From Bacteroides sp. (GTDB lineage: Bacteria > Bacteroidota > Bacteroidia > Bacteroidales > UBA7960): DNA of 36,976 bases. The position numbers and the translations under genes are program-made. The notes beneath the pieces are model-generated. The model saw only the letters and a list, made by a program, of their open reading frames with translations. It was not told where the DNA came from and ran no database searches. This document shows positions 1 through 9,815 of this stretch, piece by piece; the first letter of the stretch is position 1, and each line of letters opens with the position of its first letter. The DNA lies in assembly GCA_036351255.1 (NCBI GenBank), contig JAZBOS010000035.1, positions 1-36,976 on the forward strand, in the 5' to 3' direction.

Positions 1-1
1 T

Positions 2-397
2 GAGGGGGAGTTTTTCGGGAAAGAGCTTGTGGAAGCTTTTGGCAACAGGTTTTATAGCCTGAAGTATTCTGAGGTGGAATCGGTTAGTTTTTCTGATACC
101 CCTGATTATCAGATCAATATCCTTGAGATCAACTTTGAAGGGAAACCAGAATTTGAGAAAAAACACCTTCATCCATCCAATCTGTTTTTCAGGAGGTCCC
201 GAAAAGATGACATCCAGAAATGTCTTGGCGTGAAAGCCATGCTTGAATACTTCCGTGAAAATCCTTTTGATCCGGAAAAGGCCATGCAGTTTCTTTATCC
301 CGCGAAGGAAAACGAAGCCAAAACTTCAATAGCAAGAAAAAAAATTCGGAATCTGAAAAAGAGGCTTTTCCTGTTCTTCCAGTTTAAAATAGGATGA
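2..397 (+). CDS. Hypothetical protein, C-terminal fragment (cut by window edge)
   Basis: The reading frame is open from the first base of the window to a TGA at 395-397, so this is the 3' part of a longer gene whose start lies outside. A GTG at 29 could be read as a start, but the upstream codons (EGEFFGKEL) continue the same charged, aromatic-rich character, so a truncated gene is more likely. The visible 131 residues are soluble, mixed alpha/beta in character, and end in a strongly basic tail (RKKIRNLKKRLFLFF) followed by FKIG. There is no signal peptide, membrane span or catalytic motif in the visible part. I do not recognise the family. The next genes are on the opposite strand, so this one ends convergently with them. 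Confidence 0.55.
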   Translation, partial: EGEFFGKELVEAFGNRFYSLKYSEVESVSFSDTPDYQINILEINFEGKPEFEKKHLHPSNLFFRRSRKDDIQKCLGVKAMLEYFRENPFDPEKAMQFLYPAKENEAKTSIARKKIRNLKKRLFLFFQFKIG

Positions 398-491
398 GCG
401 CTGGGCCTGATTCAGCAAATCTGGCAGAAACCCTACTCATTTTTATTTCCGGAAGGACTTGAAGTAGTCAAATTTTCAGGAGACCTCCCTC

Positions 492-1199
492 CTAAAAATT
501 AAAGAAATAGGCTGTTACGATTTGAATGACGTGACCCCTGTGGGGGAGGTTCATTTTCTCAAAACGGTGTTGCAGTTGCACCTGAAATTTTTGTTTTCCG
601 GGAAGCAGCCAGCCAATACCGGCATCCAGACGGTTGTCCAGAGGCACTTCTCCATCAGCAGGTGATGCAAGGATTTCATTTTGAAGGATCAGGTAAGGTT
701 CGGTTTCATCAAGGCGCTCGCCACGCAGAGGAATGTCGGTACTAATGCGGGCCCGGTACCTTTGCTGAAAGCCACTGGTACGGAAACGCTGTTCAGCCCT
801 CAGCCTAACAGCTAGGCGAATCTGACCCGCAGTAGAAACAAAAGAAAACTGTTCAGTAATGCGATGCTCATAGCCTGGTTCCTCCAGAAATGGGTCATCC
901 ATTCCGGCCACATATCCCAGCGAAATTTTTCTTGAACCAAAAAGAGAATAATTGGCAAAAGCCTGCAATTCAAAACGCTCGGTGAAAGATTTTTCAAATC
1001 CACTGGCAGTATTGCCGTTAAGTAGTTGTCCCATCTTTACTTGGCCGTTCAGCCCCCAGCGGTCATTTATTTTCCACGAAAGGGATAAAGCAGGTTCTGC
1101 CTTGAATTCAACAGGAGTCTGTGCTTTCAGTGAAAAGACTGAAACCCCCATGATGGCAAACAAAAGAATTATTAACCTTTTAAAAAAGTAAGTTGCCAT
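492..1199 (-). CDS. Outer-membrane beta-barrel protein, DUF2490-like
   Basis: 235 residues. A basic N-terminus and hydrophobic stretch (about residues 8-24) end at SLKAQ, a signal peptidase I type site, so the protein is exported. The mature part has alternating aromatic/polar strands, tryptophans in 'LSWKINDRWGL', and a final strand ending in aromatic residues (TAYFFNF), as expected of an outer-membrane barrel. Length, the paired Arg/Glu strands and the terminal YFFNF agree with the DUF2490 family common in Bacteroidota, whose function is unknown. The start codon lies inside the 3' end of the upstream gene (20-base overlap), so the two are probably translationally coupled and act together. 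The family call is from pattern recognition only. Confidence 0.7.
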   Translation of the reverse strand: MATYFFKRLIILLFAIMGVSVFSLKAQTPVEFKAEPALSLSWKINDRWGLNGQVKMGQLLNGNTASGFEKSFTERFELQAFANYSLFGSRKISLGYVAGMDDPFLEEPGYEHRITEQFSFVSTAGQIRLAVRLRAEQRFRTSGFQQRYRARISTDIPLRGERLDETEPYLILQNEILASPADGEVPLDNRLDAGIGWLLPGKQKFQVQLQHRFEKMNLPHRGHVIQIVTAYFFNF

Positions 1200-1779
1200 C
1201 GGAAACCGGGATTATTTTACGTTTGGAAACCAAGTTAAAGGAAGCATCGAACTGATATTCGAAAAACCCAAAATCACCGCGGTCATGACCTCTGACCTCG
1301 GCTTCGATTTCAAAGCCGCTGGGAGGCAGGTTATCGGCGGAAAGGACCTTTTCAATGAATGCTGTCATTTCTACATCTTTTCCAGGATGGTACTGTTTTT
1401 GTATCCGCTTGATCCGGAAACGGCGATAATTTGATTCAAAATAATCATTCAGGGGCACGCCTGCCTCCGGTTCAAGGCTTTTCCACCTGACCAACTCTTC
1501 AATGTCTTTTAACGTGTGGTTATCAAAAAACTCAATACTGAATTGTCTTCCCTTGAATTTTAATTTAACCTCCCATGTCAGGTTTTCCCCATCCGATTCC
1601 CGGAAGTATTTTACCTTTTTGGCCTTGTCCATAAAAGGGGAGAGGTATTCCAATATCTGCCCGGGGACTTGATGCATCTTAACAGATTGTTCAAATTCCC
1701 TTTTCTCAACTGACTGGGCAAGAGAACTCATTCCGACTGATGTCAGGATTAGGAAAAGAAGGTTAATCTTTTTTTTCAT
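1180..1779 (-). CDS. Secreted hypothetical protein, PepSY-like
   Basis: 199 residues with a clear signal peptide (MKKKINLLFLILTSVGMSSLAQ), so periplasmic or surface-located. The segment around residues 50-90 (YFRESDGENLTWEVKLKFKGRQ followed by SIEFF) has the strand pattern and 'E-V-K-L-K-F-K-G' type run seen in PepSY-like periplasmic domains, and a second similar unit may follow near residues 110-160. No catalytic residues can be proposed. It is the first gene of a two-gene unit with the DUF2490-like barrel, which it overlaps by 20 bases, and it is transcribed divergently from zur. A shared role of this periplasmic protein and the barrel is likely, but its nature cannot be read from the sequence. 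Confidence 0.65.
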   Translation of the reverse strand: MKKKINLLFLILTSVGMSSLAQSVEKREFEQSVKMHQVPGQILEYLSPFMDKAKKVKYFRESDGENLTWEVKLKFKGRQFSIEFFDNHTLKDIEELVRWKSLEPEAGVPLNDYFESNYRRFRIKRIQKQYHPGKDVEMTAFIEKVLSADNLPPSGFEIEAEVRGHDRGDFGFFEYQFDASFNLVSKRKIIPVSDGNLLF

Positions 1780-1874
1780 TTTTGGCCCGTTTTGTAATTA
1801 AACCGTGGATTAAATTATTTGTTGATTTTTTGGTGAATTTTTTTCTAAAAGGTAATAAGAAAAGGGAAAAAGCT

Positions 1875-1897
1875 TAAATTTGCAACAAGGTTGCAAA
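1875..1897 (+). promoter_or_regulatory. Promoter -7 box overlapped by putative Zur operator
   Basis: TAAATTTG at 1875-1882 matches the Bacteroidota -7 consensus TAnnTTTG. Overlapping it is a perfect palindrome TTTGCAACAAGGTTGCAAA (1879-1897; 8-bp arms, 3-base centre). A dimeric Fur-family repressor bound here would block the polymerase. The gene directly downstream is a Fur-family regulator followed by a zinc transporter, so an autoregulated Zur box is the natural reading. No clear -33 TTTG was found at the expected distance. Confidence 0.75.
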
Positions 1898-1909
1898 AAA
1901 TTAACCTTT

Positions 1910-2320
1910 ATGGAAGAGATTTATGCTTTGCTTGAGGAGAAAAAATTATCACGTACACGTTGCCGTATAGAGATATTGAAAGCTTTGAGGAAGGCGGGGT
2001 CAGCCCTATCTGAGCCGGAGATCCGGGAAAAGATCGGTGAACATTTCGACCGGACTACGGTCTACCGTTCACTCAGGAGCTTTTTGAAACAAGATGTGAT
2101 TCACAGCATTGCCCTTGATGGTGGTGAGTTGCGCTATGCCCTTACGCCCCAAAATGATGTGGCACAAAGCAGTCATCATATCCATTTTTTCTGTGGTGAG
2201 TGCAACGGGGTATTTTGCATTTCTCACAAAGTATTTGGCACACCAGATCTTCCTGAGGGTTTTGAAGCCACTCACTTTGACCTTTTGATCCAGGGAAGGT
2301 GCAAAAAATGCAAAAATTAA
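1910..2320 (+). CDS. zur: Fur-family transcriptional regulator, probable zinc regulator Zur
   Basis: About 136 residues from the ATG at 1910. A longer frame beginning at TTG 1880 would start inside the operator palindrome, at or before the likely transcription start, so the ATG is preferred. The N-terminal winged helix carries the typical 'SRTRCRIEILKAL' and 'FDRTTVYRSLRSF' recognition-helix segments. The C-terminal dimer domain has the metal-binding HHIHFFCGECNG segment and a final CKKC, giving two CxxC pairs for the structural zinc. Metal specificity cannot be read from the protein alone. Zinc is inferred from the downstream znuA-znuC-znuB genes, which start 70 bases later and are probably in the same transcript. 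It is expected to repress itself and the transporter when zinc is plentiful. Confidence 0.85.
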   Translation: MEEIYALLEEKKLSRTRCRIEILKALRKAGSALSEPEIREKIGEHFDRTTVYRSLRSFLKQDVIHSIALDGGELRYALTPQNDVAQSSHHIHFFCGECNGVFCISHKVFGTPDLPEGFEATHFDLLIQGRCKKCKN

Positions 2321-2390
2321 ACGGGGTCGACTTGATTATTCCTTTTCCAGCAATGAAAAGTTTTTGGAAAAATTAAATAAAACTAAAAAA

Positions 2391-3278
2391 ATGAAAGTTG
2401 TTAAAAAGTATAACTTAAGAGCTATTTTGCTTTTGATGCTATTGCCTGCATTCCTGATAAGTTGCGGAATCCGGGAGCCTAAAACAGATATTGTTTCAGT
2501 GAGCATCTTGCCGCTTCAATATTTTGTCGACCGGTTGACGGGTGAGACGCTTGAAGTGAATGTGATGGTCCCTGAAGGGGCAAGCCATGGTACCTATTCC
2601 CCTTCTGCACGGCAAATGCAAAAGCTTTCCGATTCAGGGTTGTATTTTCGTTTTGGCTATCTGGGCTATGAACAGGCCTTCATTCGGCGCTTGAGTGAAA
2701 TCAACCCAGAACTGCTTGAAGTGGATCTTTCTTCCAAGGTGGAGCTGATTCGTGGCGAACCCATTGTTCACGGAGATCATGTTCATGAAGGAGGAGTAGA
2801 TCCCCACGTCTGGATGTCCCCCAAAGTTATGCTAAGCCTGCTGCCAGAAATTCGTGATGCCCTCGTTGAAGTTTATCCGGAATACCAGGATGAGGTTGAC
2901 GCAGCTTTCCCAGCCATAGTGGAGGAAGTGGAACTACTGCATGCTGAGATGCTTGAGACCACTCAAAACATGCTGCAAAAGCGTTTCTTGATCTTTCACC
3001 CTGCCCTGACATACCTTGCCCGGGATTATGGCCTTGAGCAGGTTTCCATCGAACACGAAGGCAAGGAGCCTTCCCCAGCTCAGCTGAGTCACCTTATTTC
3101 GGAGGCAAGGGCAGAAAGCATCCCGGTGATATTTATCCAGGAAGAATACGACCAGCGCAACGCGGAATTGGTTGCCGCAGAAACCGGGGCTACCATTGTT
3201 CGTATTAACCCTATGGCCTACGACTGGATGCACGAAATGAATCATTTAATGGAAGTATTAAAACAACACTTTCAATGA
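2391..3278 (+). CDS. znuA: Zinc ABC transporter substrate-binding lipoprotein ZnuA
   Basis: I chose the ATG at 2391 (295 residues); the frame can be extended to a TTG at 2364, but only the ATG start puts a normal lipoprotein signal at the N-terminus. The signal ends in LISC, a lipobox, so the protein is anchored by lipid. Family metal ligands are visible as His in 'GASHGTYSP', His in 'DPHVWMSP' and His in 'HPALTYLARDYG', with an acidic residue expected from 'IQEEYDQ' near the C-terminus. The charged loop (HGDHVHEGG) is short compared with the His-rich loop of many ZnuA proteins. It delivers zinc to the ZnuCB transporter. Its TGA overlaps the ATG of the ATPase gene (ATGA), indicating translational coupling. 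Confidence 0.9.
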   Translation: MKVVKKYNLRAILLLMLLPAFLISCGIREPKTDIVSVSILPLQYFVDRLTGETLEVNVMVPEGASHGTYSPSARQMQKLSDSGLYFRFGYLGYEQAFIRRLSEINPELLEVDLSSKVELIRGEPIVHGDHVHEGGVDPHVWMSPKVMLSLLPEIRDALVEVYPEYQDEVDAAFPAIVEEVELLHAEMLETTQNMLQKRFLIFHPALTYLARDYGLEQVSIEHEGKEPSPAQLSHLISEARAESIPVIFIQEEYDQRNAELVAAETGATIVRINPMAYDWMHEMNHLMEVLKQHFQ

Positions 3279-4018
3279 TAAAACCCCTCGTAATACTGAA
3301 AGATGTTTCCACAGGGTATTTCTCAGAAACCGTTTTGAGAAGCGTTAACCTCAAGATCTTTCCTGACGATTTCATTGGTATCATTGGGCCCAATGGCGGA
3401 GGCAAGACCACCCTGGTGAAAGCCATCCTGGGTATCCTGCCGCTTTTTAATGGGAACATTTCCTTTCCCCAGGGGAAGCCACGGATGGGGTATCTTCCCC
3501 AGGTTTCCTCCATTGATAAGAGTTTTCCCATCACTGTAAAAGACCTGGTATGTTCGGGACTCAAATCAAAAAGGTCATTAATTCCCCATCTGACCAGGGA
3601 GCAGAAGGACAGGGTCTGTCAACTGCTGGATGAAGCCGCATTAACCAAATTTGCCAAAAAACCCATTGGGGAGCTTTCGGGAGGACAATTGCAGAAAGCT
3701 TTATTGAGTCGGGCAATCATTAATGAGCCTCAATTGCTCATCCTTGATGAACCCAATACTTTTGTGGATAAGGGGTTCGAACGGGAGTTATATCAGTGGC
3801 TAAATAAATTGAATGACAAAATGGCTATTCTGTTGGTTTCCCATGACATAGGTACCATTAGCCCAATAGTGAAGACCATTGCCTGTGTGAATGGTAACCT
3901 GCATTATCATCCCTCAAATCAACTTACCGAGGACATCCTGAAGGTTTATAATTGTCCGGTTGATATCATCGCCCACGGGCCAGTGCCTCACCGGGTATTA
4001 AAAGAGCATGACATATGA
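3275..4018 (+). CDS. znuC: Zinc ABC transporter ATP-binding protein ZnuC
   Basis: 247 residues with every ABC ATPase motif: Walker A GPNGGGKTT (about residues 39-47), signature LSGGQLQK, Walker B LLILDEP and the switch histidine in LLVSHD. It powers zinc import through the permease encoded next. It is tied to its neighbours by 4-base ATGA overlaps at both ends (3275-3278 with znuA, 4015-4018 with znuB), so the three proteins should be made in step. The order znuA-znuC-znuB behind a Fur-family gene is a standard metal-uptake operon. Manganese or iron transporters of the same ABC family look alike, so zinc specificity rests mainly on context. Confidence 0.92.
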   Translation: MIKPLVILKDVSTGYFSETVLRSVNLKIFPDDFIGIIGPNGGGKTTLVKAILGILPLFNGNISFPQGKPRMGYLPQVSSIDKSFPITVKDLVCSGLKSKRSLIPHLTREQKDRVCQLLDEAALTKFAKKPIGELSGGQLQKALLSRAIINEPQLLILDEPNTFVDKGFERELYQWLNKLNDKMAILLVSHDIGTISPIVKTIACVNGNLHYHPSNQLTEDILKVYNCPVDIIAHGPVPHRVLKEHDI

Positions 4019-4848
4019 GTGAGTTTTTCTCCATAATGGAGTATGCATTCTTCAGGAATGCGCTGGCGGCCGCATTGCTCACCAGCATAATCTCAGCGAT
4101 GGTGGGTACATACATCGTTTCCCGAAAGATCGTATTTATCAGTGGGGGTATCACCCACGCTTCGTTTGGTGGGATTGGAATGGCTTATTTCTTTGGTATC
4201 AACCCCCTTATAGGTGCTGCTGTTTTTGCTGTTTTGTCGGCTATAGGAATTGAGTGGGTTTCGCAAAAGGGAAAAGTCCGCGAAGATAGTGCCATTGCTA
4301 TCCTTTGGTCTCTGGGAATGGCGTTAGGAATCATCTTCGTTTTCCTGACACCAGGTTATACCCCCAATTTGATGAGTTTTCTGTTTGGCAGCATCCTTTC
4401 GGTTGGTAAGACTGAACTTTACCTTTTGCTGGCCTTTTCTATTCTAGTGGCAATGTTTTTCAGGATATACCTCAGACCAGTCATACATACGGCCTTTGAT
4501 CCTGAGTTTTCAAAAATCATGGGGGTGCCGGTAGAATTTTTCCGCTATACCATGTCAGTCATCATTGCTTTGGCCATTGTCATCAGCATTCGCTCAGTGG
4601 GCATCATCCTGGTGCTGAGCCTGTTTACCATCCCCCAAATTACCGCCATGCTCTTCACCCGTAACTTTGCCCGCATTATTCCGCTTGCAGCTTTGTGGGG
4701 CATTACAGGTTCCCTGATAGGGTTGTTTGTTTCCTATTTCTTTAACATTCCCTCAGGGGCAGCCATTATTTTCTTCCTTACCCTGCAATTCTTTGTTGTG
4801 AAGGCTATTGTAATGCTTCGGGAGCGGGTTCTTCGCCGAAAGTCTTGA
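4015..4848 (+). CDS. znuB: Zinc ABC transporter permease ZnuB
   Basis: 277 residues, strongly hydrophobic, with about eight membrane spans, typical of the ABC-3 metal permease family. Family hallmarks are 'SGGITHASFGGIG' near residues 43-55, 'REDSAIAILWSLGMALGI' near 93-110, and 'RSVGIILVLSLFTIP' near 193-207. It forms the inner-membrane channel for zinc delivered by ZnuA. It starts within the znuC stop (ATGA) and is the last gene of the operon. The gene ends only 18 bases from the end of metH on the other strand, and no hairpin terminator is visible in that gap, so the two transcripts probably run into each other. Confidence 0.92.
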   Translation: MSEFFSIMEYAFFRNALAAALLTSIISAMVGTYIVSRKIVFISGGITHASFGGIGMAYFFGINPLIGAAVFAVLSAIGIEWVSQKGKVREDSAIAILWSLGMALGIIFVFLTPGYTPNLMSFLFGSILSVGKTELYLLLAFSILVAMFFRIYLRPVIHTAFDPEFSKIMGVPVEFFRYTMSVIIALAIVISIRSVGIILVLSLFTIPQITAMLFTRNFARIIPLAALWGITGSLIGLFVSYFFNIPSGAAIIFFLTLQFFVVKAIVMLRERVLRRKS

Positions 4849-4866
4849 AAAAAAGGAAATCAAATC

Positions 4867-7800
4867 TTACAATAAGTTCGGCCGAAGGAGTTTTTCCGCT
4901 GCTGCAATTGAAATTTCTTTTCTCTTGGCGTATTGTTCGACCTGTTCTTGTGTTATCTTTCCCAGGTTGAAGTAACGGGCTCCGGGGTGGGCAAAATACC
5001 AGCCTGATACCGAAGCACCAGGAACCATGCTAAAACCTTCCGTGAGGTAAGCTCCGGTGTTTCTCTCGGTTCCCAAAAGATCAAAGATCTTTTGCTTCTC
5101 GCTGTGTTCTGGGCATGCAGGATAGCCCGCTGCCGGACGTATGCCCGCATAACTTTCACGCAGTAATTCGGTTAGGTGAAGATCCTCATCTGAATCATAC
5201 GCCCACAGTTCTTTTCGCACTTTCTCGTGCAATAGCTCAGCAAAGGCTTCAGCCAAACGGTCGGCAATCATTTTTGTCATGATGCTGTTGTAATCGTCCT
5301 TTTGGTCCTTGAAGGTATCTGCCAATTCATCAGCTCCGTGAACGCTTACCACAAAGGCACCCAGATGGTCAGCCAGACCCATATGTAAGGGTGCTATGTA
5401 ATCGGCAAGTGAAAGGTTAACTTTGCCCGGCTCTTCCTTTACTTCCTGAACCCTAAGAAAGTTGAAACGCAAGATTTCTTTATTACGTTCCTCATTTTCA
5501 TAAATGATCACGTCCTCCTGAAGGCTGTTGGCCGGAAATATTCCTGCCACACCGCGGGCTTTCAGAAGTCCGTTGGAGATGATATGCTGCAACAACTTCT
5601 GCGCATCATCAAATAGTTTACGGGCTTCCCTGCCTTTGAGGGGGTCATCCAGCACTGTCGGGAATTTGCCCTTGATCTCCCAGCCGTAAAAGAAAAAGGT
5701 CCAGTCAATATAATTCGCGATCTCCTTGAGGGGATAATCATCAAAAACTTTAACGCCTATCATTTTTGGCTTGGTTAGTCTGGCTTTTTCAGGGTCATAT
5801 CTGAATGGATTCTGTCGCGCTTGCTTCAGGTTTAGATATTTTTTCTGGGCGCTGCGCTTGTTATGCTCTTCCACTTGCCGGGTGCTATCGGCATAGGTAT
5901 CTTCAATGAATTCTTTACGCTGGCGGCTCATTAAAGTACTGCAGACTTTTGCTGCCCTTGAGGCGTCCTTCACGTGGATCACTCCATGATCGAAAGCCGG
6001 GGCAATCTTTACAGCCGTATGCAAGGAACTGGTGGTCGCCCCGCCAATCAGCAGGGGTAAGTTGAACCCTTGCCGCTTCATCTCTGAAGCCACATGAACC
6101 ATTTCATCCAAGGAAGGGGTGATCAGTCCGCTCAGGCCAATAATATCCGCCTTTTCTTCCAGTGCCGTTTGCAGGATCTTCTCGGCAGGCACCATCACCC
6201 CAAGATCAAGAACCTCAAAGCCGTTGCATGCCAAAACAACCCCCACAATATTTTTGCCGATGTCGTGCACATCACCCTTCACGGTTGCCAACAAAACCTT
6301 GCCGGCGCTGCTCACATTTCCATGCAGGCTTTTTTCTTCCTCAATGAAGGGCGTGAGCCAAGCAACTGCCTTTTTCATTACCCGGGCGCTTTTCACTACC
6401 TGTGGCAAAAACATCTTCCCTGAGCCAAAAAGATCACCCACATAATTCATGCCGTCCATTAGCGGGCCCTCTATGACTTCCAGCGCCTTTTCCATTTGCA
6501 GGCGCATCTCTTCAGTATCCTGTTCAATAAATTCATCACGCCCCTTCACCAGGGCATGGGCCAGCCTTTCCCTAATGGGGAGGTTTCTCCAGGCGTCACG
6601 GTCACTCTCCGCGCGTTTGCCGCCCTGCTTCTCCTTCACTTGTTCCGCATAAAGAAGCAGACGTTCGGTGGCGTCCTTACGGCGGTTCAGAATGGCATCC
6701 TCCACCAGCTGCAAAAGTTCAGGAGGTATTTCATCGTAAATCATCAATAGGGAAGGGTTCACAATGCCCATATCCATACCTGCCTGGATCGCATGAAAAA
6801 GGAATGCAGCATGCAGGGCTTCACGGATATGGTTGTTTCCACGGAAGGAAAAAGAGAGATTGCTGACCCCTCCGCTAATATGAACATGGGGCAGGTTTTT
6901 CCGGATCCAGCGGCAAGCCTTGATGTAATCCTGGGCGTAGTTATTGTGCTCTGCAATGCCCGTGGCAATGGCCAGGATGTTGGGATCCAGGATGATGTCC
7001 TGGGGAGGGAAGTGCACCTGCCGGGTTAGCAGGCGATATGCCCTTTCCGCAATTTCTATCTTCCTTTCATAAGTATCGGCCTGTCCTTTTTCATCAAAGA
7101 GCATCACCACCACAGCGGCCCCATACCGGTGGATAAGACTGGCCTGCTGCAGAAATACATCTTCCCCTTCCTTGAGGCTGATGGAGTTGACAATGCTCTT
7201 CCCTTGCACGCATTTCAGCCCTGCTTCGATCACCTCCCACTTGGAGGAATCAATCATGACCGGCACCTTTGCAATCTCTGGCTCAGCAGCCATGTGGTTC
7301 AGAAAGCGCGTCATGGCAGCCCTGGCATCAATCATAGCATCGTCCATGCAGATGTCAATAATCTGCGCGCCGTTCTCCACCTGCTCACGGGCAACGCTTA
7401 GGGCTTCCTCGTATTTTTCTTCCTTGACGAGACGGGCAAATTTGGTGGATCCTGACACATTTGTACGCTCCCCGATGTTGATAAAGTTTGAGTCGGGCCT
7501 GATCTCCAAATGCTCCAGGCCGCTCAGGCGGGTGAGGGATGATGGTTCCGGGATATTCCTTGGCGGGTATTTTTCGGCCAATTCAGCAATGAGGCGTACA
7601 TGTTCTGGGGTAGTCCCGCAGCAACCTCCCACGATGTTTACCAGCCCTTCCTTCAGGAAGTCCTCGATGATGGCGGCCATCTGTGGGGCAGTCTGCTCAT
7701 ATTGCCCGAACTGGTTGGGAAGTCCTGCATTCGGATGAGCGCTAACCGCGAAAGAGGAATGCTTGCTGAGGACTTCCATGAAAGGCCTGAGCTGTTCAGC

Positions 7801-8547
7801 TCCCATGGCACAATTCAAACCGATACTCAATAAACTGGCATGCGTTATTGAAGCCAGGAAGGCCTCGGGGGTCTGCCCCGAAAGGGTCCTGCCACTGGCG
7901 TCAGTAATTGTTCCGGATACCATTACCGGTATTTTCATTTCATGCGCCTCTTCGTAGTCCGAGATGGCCATCAGGGCAGCCTTGGCATTAAGGGTATCGA
8001 ACACGGTTTCCACCAAAAGAATATCAGCACCTCCATCCATGAGGCCACGAATCTGCTCATAATAGGCATCCCTGAGCGGGTCAAAAGTGACAGCCCTGTA
8101 GGCAGGACTGCTCACATCGGGAGAGAGGGAGGCTGTCTTGTTGGTGGGACCCAAAGAGCCTGCCACAAAACGCGGCTTCGAGGGGTTTAGAAGTGTATAA
8201 GCTTCACAGGCCTCACGTGCCAGGCGGGCAGAAGCCTGGTTTAGTTCATAAACCAGACCTTCCATCCCGTAATCGTGCAATGATATTGAGGTGGCATTGA
8301 AAGTGTTAGTCTCGATAATGTCAGCACCGGCTTCCAGATACGCCTCGTGGATTTGCTTGATGATATGGGGTTGGGTCAGGGAGAGCAGGTCGTTATTGCC
8401 CTTCACCTTTTGTGTGATATGGGCAAAGCGCTCCCCGCGGAAATCTTCTTCCTGCAATTTGTGACGCTGGATCATCGTTCCCATGGCTCCATCCAGTACC
8501 AGGATACGTTGCTTCAGCAGTGCTTTAAGGGTATTCAGGCTAGTCAT
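4867..8547 (-). CDS. metH: Cobalamin-dependent methionine synthase MetH
   Basis: 1226 residues, full length for the family. Domains in order: homocysteine methyltransferase (about 1-330) with the zinc cysteines in 'GLNCAMG' and 'GGCCGTTP' (near 308); pterin-binding domain (about 350-620); B12 cap and Rossmann domain (about 640-880) with the cobalt-ligating histidine in DVHDIGKN near residue 760; and the C-terminal SAM-binding activation domain (about 900-1226). It transfers the methyl group of 5-methyl-THF through methylcobalamin to homocysteine, giving methionine. It starts 17 bases after metF, which supplies its methyl donor, and both lie downstream of a SAM-I riboswitch, so the pair should be expressed when SAM is low. 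No separate B12 riboswitch was seen. Confidence 0.97.
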   Translation of the reverse strand: MTSLNTLKALLKQRILVLDGAMGTMIQRHKLQEEDFRGERFAHITQKVKGNNDLLSLTQPHIIKQIHEAYLEAGADIIETNTFNATSISLHDYGMEGLVYELNQASARLAREACEAYTLLNPSKPRFVAGSLGPTNKTASLSPDVSSPAYRAVTFDPLRDAYYEQIRGLMDGGADILLVETVFDTLNAKAALMAISDYEEAHEMKIPVMVSGTITDASGRTLSGQTPEAFLASITHASLLSIGLNCAMGAEQLRPFMEVLSKHSSFAVSAHPNAGLPNQFGQYEQTAPQMAAIIEDFLKEGLVNIVGGCCGTTPEHVRLIAELAEKYPPRNIPEPSSLTRLSGLEHLEIRPDSNFINIGERTNVSGSTKFARLVKEEKYEEALSVAREQVENGAQIIDICMDDAMIDARAAMTRFLNHMAAEPEIAKVPVMIDSSKWEVIEAGLKCVQGKSIVNSISLKEGEDVFLQQASLIHRYGAAVVVMLFDEKGQADTYERKIEIAERAYRLLTRQVHFPPQDIILDPNILAIATGIAEHNNYAQDYIKACRWIRKNLPHVHISGGVSNLSFSFRGNNHIREALHAAFLFHAIQAGMDMGIVNPSLLMIYDEIPPELLQLVEDAILNRRKDATERLLLYAEQVKEKQGGKRAESDRDAWRNLPIRERLAHALVKGRDEFIEQDTEEMRLQMEKALEVIEGPLMDGMNYVGDLFGSGKMFLPQVVKSARVMKKAVAWLTPFIEEEKSLHGNVSSAGKVLLATVKGDVHDIGKNIVGVVLACNGFEVLDLGVMVPAEKILQTALEEKADIIGLSGLITPSLDEMVHVASEMKRQGFNLPLLIGGATTSSLHTAVKIAPAFDHGVIHVKDASRAAKVCSTLMSRQRKEFIEDTYADSTRQVEEHNKRSAQKKYLNLKQARQNPFRYDPEKARLTKPKMIGVKVFDDYPLKEIANYIDWTFFFYGWEIKGKFPTVLDDPLKGREARKLFDDAQKLLQHIISNGLLKARGVAGIFPANSLQEDVIIYENEERNKEILRFNFLRVQEVKEEPGKVNLSLADYIAPLHMGLADHLGAFVVSVHGADELADTFKDQKDDYNSIMTKMIADRLAEAFAELLHEKVRKELWAYDSDEDLHLTELLRESYAGIRPAAGYPACPEHSEKQKIFDLLGTERNTGAYLTEGFSMVPGASVSGWYFAHPGARYFNLGKITQEQVEQYAKRKEISIAAAEKLLRPNLL

Positions 8548-8564
8548 TTTTTTCTTTTTTGTAA

Positions 8565-9518
8565 TTACAGCACTTTCTCTGATATCTTAATAATGTGGTC
8601 AACCTGGCCCATTGTATATATGTGGATGAAGGGAAAACCATTGGCTATCAGTTCCCTGATCTGGGCAGTGGCCCATTCGATTCCTGCTTCCTTCACTTGC
8701 TTGTTGTCGGAACAGGCTCCAACGGCTTTCACCAGGTCAGGCGGGATGGTCAGGCTGAAAGTCCTTGGCAGCATTTGGAGGTGGTCCTTTATCGAAATGG
8801 GCTTCAAACCCGGAATAATGGGGACTTGGATGCCGGCTTCCCTGCAGCGCTTCACGAAGTTAAAGAAAACCTGATTATCATAAAATATTTGCGTGACAAT
8901 ATAGTCGGCTCCTTTGTCCACTTTCTGCTTCAAGTAAAACAGGTCCTCATCAGGGTTAGGCGATTCGGGATGTTTTTCCGGGTAACCGGCAACACCTACC
9001 GAAAAACTGGTCCGGGTGGGGCTTTCAACGTATTGTTCGTGGTAAATTCCCTGGTTCATGGCAATGATCTGTTCAAGAAGCTCTGAAGCATGCCGGTGAC
9101 CCAGGGGGTTGGGTGTAAACCGTCCCGTTATCTTGTCGCCGTCGCCGCGTACCACCAGCAGGTTGTGTATGCCCAAAAAGTCAAGATCAATAAGTGCGTC
9201 TTCTGTTTCCTGGCGTGAGAAGCCTCCACAGATCATATGAGGAACCACATCCACCTTGTACTTAGCCTGGATGGCCGCAGCAATGCCAACCGTGCCGGGA
9301 CGCTTACGCACCACCCCGGGTTTCAGGCTGCCATCGGGCTGCTTTACATACGAAACCTCTTCACGATGATAGGTGATGTTTATAAAGGGCGGGTCAAAAG
9401 GCATTAATTTGTCGAGGGTCGAGAAAATGGTGTCTATACTGCTGCCTTTCACTGGGGGGAGCAACTCATAGCTGATGCGGGGGTGCGTGCTTTGGGAAAT
9501 ATGTTCGGGTATGGTCAT
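8565..9518 (-). CDS. metF: 5,10-methylenetetrahydrofolate reductase MetF
   Basis: About 317 residues from ATG 9518. An in-frame ATG at 9548 would add ten residues coded by low-complexity CAAAC-type intergenic sequence, so the shorter form is preferred. The conserved start of the TIM barrel is visible ([13 protein letters not shown], then [10 protein letters not shown]), followed by '[10 protein letters not shown]', '[12 protein letters not shown]', and the flavin/substrate segment '[17 protein letters not shown]'. The C-terminal part (INGLKP-like 'IIPGLKPI' and 'GIEWATAQ') is complete. The enzyme reduces methylene-THF to methyl-THF with FAD and NAD(P)H. It is first in a two-gene operon with metH, behind a roughly 400-base leader containing a SAM-I aptamer. 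Confidence 0.95.
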   Translation of the reverse strand: MTIPEHISQSTHPRISYELLPPVKGSSIDTIFSTLDKLMPFDPPFINITYHREEVSYVKQPDGSLKPGVVRKRPGTVGIAAAIQAKYKVDVVPHMICGGFSRQETEDALIDLDFLGIHNLLVVRGDGDKITGRFTPNPLGHRHASELLEQIIAMNQGIYHEQYVESPTRTSFSVGVAGYPEKHPESPNPDEDLFYLKQKVDKGADYIVTQIFYDNQVFFNFVKRCREAGIQVPIIPGLKPISIKDHLQMLPRTFSLTIPPDLVKAVGACSDNKQVKEAGIEWATAQIRELIANGFPFIHIYTMGQVDHIIKISEKVL

Positions 9519-9589
9519 GGAGTTTGAAGTTTGGGGTTTGCGGTTCAATGTTCCAAGTTAAAATGATGTGTTTATTGCGAGCGAACGTG

Positions 9590-9815
9590 TCCGCTAACCA
9601 GCGGATATTTACTTAAAACCTTGGCATAATAATTCACCTGTTTAAAGAGCAAGGAAACATTGTTCATTGTCTTAAAGCAATCTAATTTTCAGAAACTGGT
9701 TGTGATGAAAGTAGCCTGGTTTATGCTGACAAAAAATCAGCAGCCAGGCCTGTGCATAGCCATATGCACCCTGTGAAGAAAAAAGTTGATTACGGGAGTT
9801 TGCATTTTCTACTTC
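9590..9815 (-). other. metF leader between SAM aptamer and start codon, with stem-loops
   Basis: This untranslated stretch holds three stem-loops on the RNA strand. One is a 7-bp perfect stem GTGCATA/TATGCAC at 9752-9769. The next, at 9714-9749, is a two-part stem (GCCTGG/CCAGGC outside TGCTGA/TCAGCA). The third, at 9590-9605, is a 6-bp stem TCCGCT/AGCGGA. None is followed by a good U-run, so which one acts as the riboswitch expression platform is unclear. A 69-codon frame in this strand starts inside the aptamer core and is not considered real. Confidence 0.5.

Noticed and set aside
4386..4400. Exact TGGCAG-N5-TTTC match on the plus strand
   Set aside because: Lies inside znuB coding sequence with no gene start downstream; treated as a chance match and a measure of background.
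7880..7894. Exact TGGCAG-N5-TTTC match on the minus strand
   Set aside because: Inside metH coding sequence; chance match.
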